This document shows positions 1-5,676 of a DNA stretch of 5,676 nt, in pieces (position 1 is the first letter of the stretch; the number at the start of each line of letters is the position of its first letter). Origin of the DNA: Phycisphaerales bacterium (GTDB taxonomy: Bacteria; Planctomycetota; Phycisphaerae; Phycisphaerales; SM1A02). The position numbers and the translations under genes are program-made. The stretch spans positions 1-5,676 of the forward strand of contig VERO01000164.1 in the NCBI GenBank assembly GCA_018882625.1, given 5' to 3'. Under the pieces are notes generated by a model. It was not told where the DNA came from. It did no database searches and saw nothing but the letters and a program-made list of their open reading frames with translations.

Positions 1-1337
1 GAGCTGGGTTCCGCAAGCAGGGCGCCGGACACTCCGGTGTTGCGGTAGATGTGGGTCCGACGCCCAGTTGATGGGCAGAACGGGCCCAAGTCCGCATCCA
101 CATCGCAGACGATGACGTCCTTGCGCCCGTCGAGGTCAAGGTCCTCGATGATGATCGCATTGCCGAACTCGCTGAGGCTGTCGGTGATCGTGGTAATGGA
201 GAAGATGGCCTGGCCTGAGGCATTGTTGCCCGTGTGCAGCGCGTACCGGTCCTTGCCATCGTCGGACACCACGAAGTCAAGCCGGCCGTCGCCGTTGATG
301 TCGCCAGTGGCGAGTCCGTATGGCGCAAGGTTGGGGTAGACCGAGACCGGACCCGTCCACGACCGTCCGGGGCCCGTGCCTGTGTCGCGGTTGTAGAGGA
401 TCGCCACGTCCTGCCCGCTCGTGAGCGTGTTCACGCGCATCACGTCCATGAGCCCGTCCTGGTTGAAGTCGCCGGACACGCAGGCGTTGCCGAAGGCGCT
501 CGCCAGCTGGGCGGAGGTCATGCTGGTGGTGCCGGTGTCGAAGAAGTGCCCCGGTCCCGGTCCGCCAGCAGCAGTGCCGCGGTTGAACAGCAGGCGATTG
601 TTGTAGTCGTTCGTGGGGTTCTCGGCAGGCGACTGGTTGCACTCCCCCGGATCCGACGTGGTGCCGTTGCTGTTGAGGTCGATGCAGATGGTCCCGGAGG
701 TCTCCGGAGTGTCGTAGTCGACGTAGAACAGGTCGACGTAGCCGTCGCCGTTGTAGTCCCCGACCGCGAGCTCGCAGAAGCGCGGATTGGAGGCGGCGCC
801 CGAGTTGGCGACCATCGTCGGCATGCGCACATCCTCGAATCGGAACCCGCGCCAGCTGCCGGAGGGGTCGTTGCCGAGGTTCATGTACACGCGAGGCTGG
901 CCCAGCATCGCGCTCACCGTGTCGGACATCGTGGTGGCCGTGACCAGGTCAACCCACCCGTCGTTGTCGACATCCACGGCCCGCACGTCGCGGGTGTTGG
1001 TCGCATCGAGCATGCCGCGCGATGCGCCGTCATCCGCAGCCTGCCCAAACTCGGCCGTGCGGTCCACAAGCACGCCGCCCTCGTTCATGAGCAGCAGCTT
1101 GGCGCGCCCGCCCTCGATCGATCCCGGGAACTTGCGCGCGCAGATGATGTCCGTGTCGCCATCCCGGTCGAAGTCGCCTGTGGCGAAGTCCTTCTCGAGG
1201 TTGTCTCCCGCCACGAGCGCCGGCGGCGCCACCAGCCGCGATGCGGTCTGGTTCGAGAAGGTGACCCATGACTGGGCGTCAGCGCTGCCTGCAGCGCACG
1301 CCACGACAGCGATCGCGATCGCAACGTCGGCTCGCAT
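1..1337 (-). CDS. Secreted FG-GAP/VCBS repeat protein (3' end outside window)
   Basis: The reading frame is open from ATG at 1337 to the left edge: 445 codons and no stop, so the C-terminus is missing. Residues 1-21 look like a signal peptide (hydrophobic run from residue 5 to 17, Ala-Asp-Ala before Gln22). Cys14 after Val-Val-Ala could instead be a lipobox. Six Asp-rich loops of the DxDxDGxxD type start near residues 55, 122, 194, 290, 346 and 399 (for example GDFDRDGDTD, GDINGDGRLD), the hallmark of FG-GAP/VCBS blades that bind calcium and form a beta-propeller. Between loops three and four lies an insertion (about 210-262) with Cys218 and Cys233 that could form a disulphide. No enzymatic motif is visible; such proteins are usually adhesive or scaffold-like, but the ligand cannot be read from sequence. 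It follows the di-haem gene with an overlapping stop/start. An in-frame ATG at 1349 would add MRRH and give a more basic signal n-region; 1337 was chosen because AGGAG precedes it. Confidence 0.9.
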   Translation of the reverse strand, partial: MRADVAIAIAVVACAAGSADAQSWVTFSNQTASRLVAPPALVAGDNLEKDFATGDFDRDGDTDIICARKFPGSIEGGRAKLLLMNEGGVLVDRTAEFGQAADDGASRGMLDATNTRDVRAVDVDNDGWVDLVTATTMSDTVSAMLGQPRVYMNLGNDPSGSWRGFRFEDVRMPTMVANSGAASNPRFCELAVGDYNGDGYVDLFYVDYDTPETSGTICIDLNSNGTTSDPGECNQSPAENPTNDYNNRLLFNRGTAAGGPGPGHFFDTGTTSMTSAQLASAFGNACVSGDFNQDGLMDVMRVNTLTSGQDVAILYNRDTGTGPGRSWTGPVSVYPNLAPYGLATGDINGDGRLDFVVSDDGKDRYALHTGNNASGQAIFSITTITDSLSEFGNAIIIEDLDLDGRKDVIVCDVDADLGPFCPSTGRRTHIYRNTGVSGALLAEPS

Positions 1338-1341
1338 GTGT

Positions 1342-1346
1342 CTCCT
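1342..1346 (-). promoter_or_regulatory. Shine-Dalgarno AGGAG before the FG-GAP gene
   Basis: On the minus strand AGGAG lies four bases (ACAC) upstream of ATG at 1337. It sits inside the four-codon segment between the two candidate ATGs and next to the TGA of the upstream gene (1348-1346). It favours 1337 as the start. The spacing is short, so reinitiation at the overlapping ATG (1349) remains possible. Confidence 0.55.
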
Positions 1347-3019
1347 CATCGGCATGGGCCCCATGCCGCAAGCACCGCAGTGAGATCGAGCCCATTGGTT
1401 ACGCCATCATGGTTGAGGTCGGAAGCGCCGGCAGTGCCCCAGCCCGCAAGCACTGGCGAGAGGTCGAAGCCGTTGACCGTGCCGTCCCCATTGAGGTCTG
1501 CGGTGCAGCCCGCGCATGTGTCGGGCAGCCCATCGCCGTCGTTGTCCGGCATGCCGCCGATCGCGATGTCCACCAGGTCACTCGTGCCATTGCCGTTGCA
1601 GTCCGTCGCATCGCCCTCGAATGCGAGCACGAAGGCCGCCATGTCCAACGCGTTCACGGTGCCGCTCTGGTCGATGTCCGCGACAGCGCATGGATGGTCG
1701 GGGTTCGTCGTGCCCATCGTGATGCACTGCCGCATCAGCGCAAAGTCACCCAGGCCGACCGAATTGTCGCCATCGAGGTCGAACTCGATGCGCCCGAGCG
1801 AGCCAAGGAAGGCGATCAGCTGCTGTCGCTCTGTGGGGCCGAGCGCGGCGAAGGCCGCAGCGCTCGCGGCGCCCTCCCCAAGCGGCCCGTGCGCCGCGAT
1901 CGCCTGCGTGACGCGCGACTCGAACGTGCCTCCTGCAGCGCGTCCGTCGTGCAGCATCGGGTCCCGCCGACGGAGGCCCCAGAGCACCGGTGTGCGCATC
2001 TCCGTCTCCGACGCATCATCCTGCTGGATCCCGTCGCCGAGAAGCCCCATGTCGTGGATCAGGAAGTCCGAGTAGGGGCGGAACGTCCTGCCGCGGATGG
2101 CGTCCTCAAGCGCGGGGTCCTGCGCTGAGGACCACTGCGGCACATGGCACTTGGCGCACCCGATCGACGTGAACACCGACTCGCCCGACATCCCTGACCT
2201 GGGCGTCTGCGGCGGAGGTGCGAGATACCTCTGGAAGTGCGTCACCCGGTCGATGAAGGCGAAGCCTTCCGCGTCCTCCACGTCCTCGACATCCTCGACA
2301 GGGTCGCACTGGAGCAGGCGCGCGGTGTCGTTGTTCGGCGCGTTCTCTACGGGCTCGAGCCGGTTGGTGAAGCCCATCTCGTTGCGGGCCGCGTCACCCG
2401 AGAAGCTCAGCACCGTGGCAATCTGCGCCTTCCAGCCGAAGCGTCCCGCGCGCGGCGCGCCGCCAGGAGTCTCGAGCGGCACCACCCAGTGCACACGTCC
2501 GCTGATGCCGTCGCCGTTGGCATCGTTCGGGTCGGCGTTCGCGGCGATCGCCGCGTCGGGGATCGCCTCGATGAGGCCGAATGCCATCGAGCTGTTGGTG
2601 ACCCGCGACCTCACGATCGTGGCATCCGCCGGAATCGTCTCGGCGCAGCCTTGGGAGACCGCGAGCAGCTGGAAGAGCGACTGCGACTCGCCGGGGTAGG
2701 GCTCGAACTCGCCCTTGTTGTCGATGCCAAAGTGCGTCACCGCGATCGATCCCCACCCGCCCGTAGGGTTGGCGTGGCATGAGCCGCAGTTGGACTTGTT
2801 CATGATCGGACCGAGGCCATCCTGCATCGACAGCGGCCGGCTGAAGAGCTGCCTGCCGATCGTGAACCGCTGGAGCTCAAGCGCGCTCAGTCCAGGCAGC
2901 GGCTGCCCCATTCGGGGCTGCAGAGGGGGGGTGGCAGAGACTGCACCTGCTGCAGCCAGAAGCGCGCCAGCACTGGCTGCCGCGCGTGCGAAGCTGAGGG
3001 GCGATCGACACAGGCTCAT
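1346..3019 (-). CDS. Secreted di-haem oxidoreductase (DUF1111/DHOR, putative peroxidase) with dockerin-like C-terminus
   Basis: A 557-residue protein counted from ATG at 3019. Residues 1-29 form a signal peptide (Arg5, Arg12, then an Ala/Leu-rich core, Val-Ser-Ala before Thr30). Two covalent c-haem sites are present, CGSCH (78-82) and CAKCH (288-292), as in the DHOR family, followed by the family-typical TPVLWGL and LHDGRA (His357) stretch and an Ala-rich helical end near 408. The family is related to MauG and cytochrome c peroxidases; the substrate is not predictable. From about 413 an unrelated tail follows: Asp-rich EF-hand-like loops near 414, 448, 508 and 534, a Cys-containing linker (473-505) and a terminal LAAWGPC, resembling the 'GC-type' dockerin tails of Phycisphaerae exported proteins and probably serving for anchoring or assembly. 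An in-frame TTG at 3028 would add three residues; AGGAG (3031-3035) is only two bases from it but 11 from the ATG, so ATG is preferred. It is the first gene of the minus-strand unit. Confidence 0.92.
   Translation of the reverse strand: MSLCRSPLSFARAAASAGALLAAAGAVSATPPLQPRMGQPLPGLSALELQRFTIGRQLFSRPLSMQDGLGPIMNKSNCGSCHANPTGGWGSIAVTHFGIDNKGEFEPYPGESQSLFQLLAVSQGCAETIPADATIVRSRVTNSSMAFGLIEAIPDAAIAANADPNDANGDGISGRVHWVVPLETPGGAPRAGRFGWKAQIATVLSFSGDAARNEMGFTNRLEPVENAPNNDTARLLQCDPVEDVEDVEDAEGFAFIDRVTHFQRYLAPPPQTPRSGMSGESVFTSIGCAKCHVPQWSSAQDPALEDAIRGRTFRPYSDFLIHDMGLLGDGIQQDDASETEMRTPVLWGLRRRDPMLHDGRAAGGTFESRVTQAIAAHGPLGEGAASAAAFAALGPTERQQLIAFLGSLGRIEFDLDGDNSVGLGDFALMRQCITMGTTNPDHPCAVADIDQSGTVNALDMAAFVLAFEGDATDCNGNGTSDLVDIAIGGMPDNDGDGLPDTCAGCTADLNGDGTVNGFDLSPVLAGWGTAGASDLNHDGVTNGLDLTAVLAAWGPCR
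1350..1368 (-). repeat. Perfect inverted repeat at the intercistronic junction
   Basis: Eight-base arms CGGCATGG and CCATGCCG surround a three-base centre. The repeat covers the last codons of the di-haem gene (part of its terminal Ala-Trp-Gly-Pro-Cys-Arg) and ends one base before the ATG at 1349. In the minus-strand transcript it would fold into a GC-rich hairpin just upstream of the start region of the FG-GAP gene. No U-run follows on either strand, so it is not a typical intrinsic terminator. Part of the symmetry is imposed by the coding sequence of the conserved C-terminal motif, so a regulatory role is uncertain. Confidence 0.6.
2274..2300 (-). repeat. Three tandem copies of a 9-bp unit inside the di-haem gene
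   Basis: On the plus strand the unit is TCCTCSACR; the second and third copies are identical (TCCTCGACA) and the first differs at two bases. On the coding strand it gives Val-Glu-Asp three times in a row, just before the Phe-Ala-Phe helix of the haem domain. The unit is a multiple of three, so copy-number change would preserve the frame. Confidence 0.75.
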
Positions 3020-3186
3020 CTCGTGCAAGTCTCCTGATGCGCGTCATTGCGGAACGCCCTCATCGCGGCGTCCATGACGCTGAGGGATTCCTGAGGAACG
3101 CTGGCGGGACCGTGGGGCCCGCAGTGGAATCTAGTGCACAATCAGGTCGGTGCCCACCATCGGGTCCGGGAATAGGATGCCAAATC
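3020..3186. promoter_or_regulatory. Divergent intergenic region holding both promoters
   Basis: This is the only non-coding gap in the window. It separates the start codons of the minus-strand di-haem gene and the plus-strand TPR/FG-GAP/ASPIC gene, so both promoters should lie here or just inside the genes. I found no convincing -35/-10 pair in either direction; CACAAT at 3137-3142 is only a weak -10-like match. Small symmetric elements are present: GCGTC-CAT-GACGC (3068-3080), TTCCT-G-AGGAA (3088-3098) and a direct repeat CTGAGG at 3080 and 3091, 11 bases apart. They could be a regulator site. AGGAG at 3031-3035 and AGGA at 3174-3177 are the likely ribosome binding sites for the minus and plus genes. 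Confidence 0.5.
3174..3177 (+). promoter_or_regulatory. Weak Shine-Dalgarno AGGA before the TPR/ASPIC gene
   Basis: AGGA lies nine bases upstream of ATG 3187. It is the only purine-rich match near this start and supports 3187 rather than the in-frame GTG at 3124, which would place a 21-residue polar extension ahead of the signal sequence. Confidence 0.45.
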
Positions 3187-5676
3187 ATGCCCGGCGCCAG
3201 ATATCTGCCACACCGAGGCGGGATCCCGAGCGTGTTGTGGGTGCTCTTCGCGGTCGCTGCCTGGTCTCCTGTCGTGATGACGTTGCAGGCTGTGGCGGGC
3301 AGTGGGGCCTCAGGGCCGCAGGTGCCGTCCCACGAGGATGGATCGACGCAGGCGCCTCGAACCCCTGACGCCAACTTCGTGAATCACCCGAGCGTTGCGG
3401 TGATCCAGCGCCTTGTGCTCTCGTCGCAGTTCCCGCAGGCGGAGATCGTGGCGCGTGCGGCACTGCGCGAGTCGCCCGGCTGCGCGCGCGTGCAGTTCCT
3501 GCTCGGCGTTGCGGTGCAGAAGCAGAAGCGTTACGCCGAGGCGCGCGAACACCTGCGGGGCGCTCAGGAGTCAGGGCAGCAGTTCCCCGAACTGCGCCAG
3601 GTCGACCACTTCCTGGGCTGGGCGAACTACTACCTCGGTGACCTGGCGCTGGCGAAGCGCCACTTCCAGGCGCATGTGGGCGCCGTGCCCGCTGCCGACG
3701 ACTCGTGGTTCGGACTCGGCGTGGTGGCCATAGAGGAGAGCCGGCTCGGCGATGCCGAAAGCGCGCTGCAGCGGGCGCTTGACCTTGCCGGAGATGGACT
3801 GCCAGGCAGGCCCATGCGCGCCAAGGCGCTGGTTCGCCTCGGAGACGTGGCGGTGATGCGCGACCGGTTCGCCGATGCGGTCGACCTCTACGAGGAGGCG
3901 GTGTCCATCAGGCCCGACCAGGCTGAGGTCTGGACGAAGCTTGCGCGTGCCTATGAGCGCGTGGAACGTGCGGCAGACGCTGCGTCCGCGCGTGAGCGCG
4001 CGCGGCAGATGAGCGGTGGAACCGCAGCGTCGCCGCCAGAGGCAGTGGCCGCGAGGCCCGCGGCGGCCAGCGGCATCCGCCTTGAGGATGTCACCGCATC
4101 GAGCGGGATTGACTTCGTCACGACATCCGGCGAGCTCCCATCTACGCAGATCATCGAGGTCAAGGGCGGCGGAGTTGCGCTCGTCGACTATGACGGCGAT
4201 GGCGACGAGGACCTCTTCTTCCCAAACGGCGCGACGCTTCCATCTCCGGGGCAGGGTCCGGGTGCGCGCCTGTACGAGAACCTCGGCGGTCTGCGCTTCA
4301 GGCGCGTCGAACCTGATCCTCCGCTGGCGGCGTGGGCATTCGGGCCGGCGGTCGGCGACTTCAACGGCGATGGCCGTGAGGACCTCGCCGTGGCGTGCCA
4401 TGGGTCGATCAGGCTGCTGCTCAGCTCGGGCCACGGATCGTTCATCGATGCATCTGAGCGGCTGCCCGATTCGGCGCGCGACGCATCCGCGTGGAACACG
4501 TCGGTCGCCGCGGGCGACCTCGATGCCGACGGCGACCTCGACCTCTACGTCACGCGCTACCTGCGATTCGATCCGGCGGCGCCTCCCGGACCCTCGCTGT
4601 TCAAGGGAGTGCCTGTGATGTCGGGTCCGCGCGGACTCGATCCGCAGCGCGATGTGCTGCTGCGCAACGACGGTGCAGGCCGCTTCGAGGACGTCTCGGT
4701 GCCCAGCGGCATCGCCGCGCTGCCGCCCGCCTACGGGCTCAACTCGGCGATCGCGGACTTCACCGGTGACGGCATGCCCGACATCCTCGTGGCCAACGAC
4801 TCGCACCCGGACATGCTGCTGAAAAACCTGGGAGGCATGCGCTTCGAGGATGCGGGGCGGCGCATGGGCATGGCCACGAACATGGAAGGCACGGATCAGG
4901 CGTCGATGGGCATCGCCATCGGCGACGTCAATGGCGATGGCCTGCCCGACGCGCACATCAGCGTCTTCTCGAGCGACACCAACACGATCCACGAGTCGCG
5001 CGAGGGCCGCTTCTTCGATGACCGCACCGGCCTCCGGGGTGTTGGCGTGCCCAGCCGCAGGCTGTGCGGATGGGCGAGCTCGTTCGCGGATCTCGATCAC
5101 GACGGCGACGAGGATCTCGTCACCGTGAACGGCCACACCTACCCGCAGGCGACGCTCGCGCTCATGGATTCGGAGTGGGAGCAGCCCATGCTTGTGCTGG
5201 AGCGCCGTGGCGACCGATTCGAGCCCGTCGCCCCCGAAGCGCTAGGGCCGGGGTGCAGCGGACGCCACCGGGACAGGTCCGCGGTCTTCGCCGACCTCGA
5301 CCGGGACGGGGACATCGACATGGTGGTCGCCGGCCTCAACCAGCCGGTGCGGGTGATCCGCAACGCGCATGACACGGCGGATGACTGGATTGCCATCCGG
5401 CTCGACGACATGCGATCCCCCGGAAACCGCACCGCGCGCGGCGCGCGGATCCAGCTCTCGGCGGAGGGACTCGTGCAGTCGCGGTGGCTTGCGGGAGGCG
5501 GGCCATTCCAGTCCAACCGCACGGTGGAGGCCCACTTCGGAACCGGACTGTCCCGCGGGCCATGGCACGCGACCGTGACGTGGCCCGACGGCGACCGCAC
5601 CTCGCATCCCGTGGATCGCCCCGGGAGACACACGATCGTGAGGCCTGCCGCCGCGGCCGGAGACGGCGGGTCCGCA
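3187..5676 (+). CDS. Exported TPR - FG-GAP/VCBS - ASPIC/UnbV protein (CRTAC1-like; 3' end outside window)
   Basis: The frame is open for 830 codons from ATG 3187 to the right edge with no stop. Residues 13-37 form a hydrophobic signal segment (Val-Leu-Trp-Val-Leu-Phe core, Ala-Val-Ala before Gly38), so the rest is probably periplasmic or extracellular. Residues about 68-275 contain five to six degenerate TPR-like helical hairpins (such as WFGLGVVAIEESRLGDAESAL and LVRLGDVAVMRDRFADAVDLY), likely a protein-protein interaction platform. An Ala/Pro-rich linker (276-296) leads to seven Asp-rich loops starting at 334, 391, 444, 524, 580, 635 and 703 (for example DYDGDGDED, DLDADGDLD), the FG-GAP/VCBS calcium-type propeller. 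NGHTYPQ (648-654) matches the 'NGH-YPQ' signature of CRTAC1-like proteins. Residues about 734-818 match ASPIC/UnbV (GARI, GGGPFQSN, HFGTG, VTWPDG). No haem site or catalytic motif was seen. The biochemical role of this family is unsettled; scaffold or adhesion is inferred. Only a few residues beyond the ASPIC domain remain in the window, so the stop may be near. Confidence 0.93.
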   Translation, partial: MPGARYLPHRGGIPSVLWVLFAVAAWSPVVMTLQAVAGSGASGPQVPSHEDGSTQAPRTPDANFVNHPSVAVIQRLVLSSQFPQAEIVARAALRESPGCARVQFLLGVAVQKQKRYAEAREHLRGAQESGQQFPELRQVDHFLGWANYYLGDLALAKRHFQAHVGAVPAADDSWFGLGVVAIEESRLGDAESALQRALDLAGDGLPGRPMRAKALVRLGDVAVMRDRFADAVDLYEEAVSIRPDQAEVWTKLARAYERVERAADAASARERARQMSGGTAASPPEAVAARPAAASGIRLEDVTASSGIDFVTTSGELPSTQIIEVKGGGVALVDYDGDGDEDLFFPNGATLPSPGQGPGARLYENLGGLRFRRVEPDPPLAAWAFGPAVGDFNGDGREDLAVACHGSIRLLLSSGHGSFIDASERLPDSARDASAWNTSVAAGDLDADGDLDLYVTRYLRFDPAAPPGPSLFKGVPVMSGPRGLDPQRDVLLRNDGAGRFEDVSVPSGIAALPPAYGLNSAIADFTGDGMPDILVANDSHPDMLLKNLGGMRFEDAGRRMGMATNMEGTDQASMGIAIGDVNGDGLPDAHISVFSSDTNTIHESREGRFFDDRTGLRGVGVPSRRLCGWASSFADLDHDGDEDLVTVNGHTYPQATLALMDSEWEQPMLVLERRGDRFEPVAPEALGPGCSGRHRDRSAVFADLDRDGDIDMVVAGLNQPVRVIRNAHDTADDWIAIRLDDMRSPGNRTARGARIQLSAEGLVQSRWLAGGGPFQSNRTVEAHFGTGLSRGPWHATVTWPDGDRTSHPVDRPGRHTIVRPAAAAGDGGSA

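Noticed and set aside
234..1271. A 345-codon plus-strand open frame opposite the FG-GAP gene
   Set aside because: Repeated Val-Glu-Val-Asp type composition is the mirror of the Asp-rich repeats on the minus strand; the minus frame has six FG-GAP loops and a signal peptide.
1350..1368. Intrinsic transcription terminator between the two minus-strand genes
   Set aside because: The hairpin is good but no T-run follows it on either strand, and the next start codon begins one base after it.
1268..2128. Plus-strand open frames (286 and 245 codons) opposite the di-haem gene
   Set aside because: No recognisable domain; Arg/Ser/Ala-rich composition is typical of high-GC shadow frames, and the minus strand carries an intact haem protein over the same bases.
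2237..2782. Frameshift or fusion in the di-haem gene suggested by several overlapping open frames
   Set aside because: The minus-strand frame from 3019 to 1346 is continuous and both haem sites and the family motifs are in the same frame; the others are shadows.
3114..3142. Sigma-70 promoter for the plus-strand gene with CACAAT as -10
   Set aside because: Only four of six bases match and there is no TTGACA-like element 16-18 bases upstream.
3571..5136. A 521-codon open frame on the minus strand opposite the TPR/ASPIC gene
   Set aside because: It is rich in Val, Arg, Ala and His with no fold or motif; it is the antisense shadow of GAC/GGC-rich Asp-Gly loops, which read as Val/Ala-rich in reverse. 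The plus frame has a signal sequence and clear domains.

Overview
This is a GC-rich window of bacterial chromosomal type, very probably from a planctomycete of the class Phycisphaerae. The best clue is the C-terminus of the middle gene: tandem Asp/Asn-Gly-rich dockerin-like loops, a 'DCNGNG...DNDGDG...DTC' linker and a final 'LAAWGPC' motif. I recognise this tail from secreted Phycisphaerae proteins ('GC-type dockerin'). The taxonomic call is from memory of families, not from a search.

Three protein genes fill almost the whole window, and all appear to be exported. On the minus strand, 3019 to 1346 encodes a di-haem oxidoreductase of the DUF1111/DHOR (putative peroxidase, COG3488-like) family with two CxxCH haem sites and a C-terminal dockerin-like tail. 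Its TGA overlaps an in-frame ATG of the next minus-strand gene (ATGA). That second gene is a secreted FG-GAP/VCBS repeat (beta-propeller-like) protein that runs off the left edge of the window without a stop. The two almost certainly form one transcription unit. On the plus strand, 3187 to the right edge encodes a large exported protein with an N-terminal TPR-like helical region, seven Asp-rich FG-GAP/VCBS calcium-type loops and a C-terminal ASPIC/UnbV domain (CRTAC1-like). It also runs off the window without a stop.

The 167-base gap between the divergent genes (3020-3186) must carry the promoters for both directions. No convincing sigma-70 boxes are visible, but it has small inverted repeats and a helical-turn-spaced direct repeat. 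No tRNA, rRNA, CRISPR array, insertion sequence or convincing terminator was seen.

Taken together, the locus looks like an envelope or extracellular module: a haem redox enzyme tethered or assembled through a dockerin-like tail, plus two calcium-dependent propeller proteins on either side. A functional link between the two transcription units is inference from proximity only.
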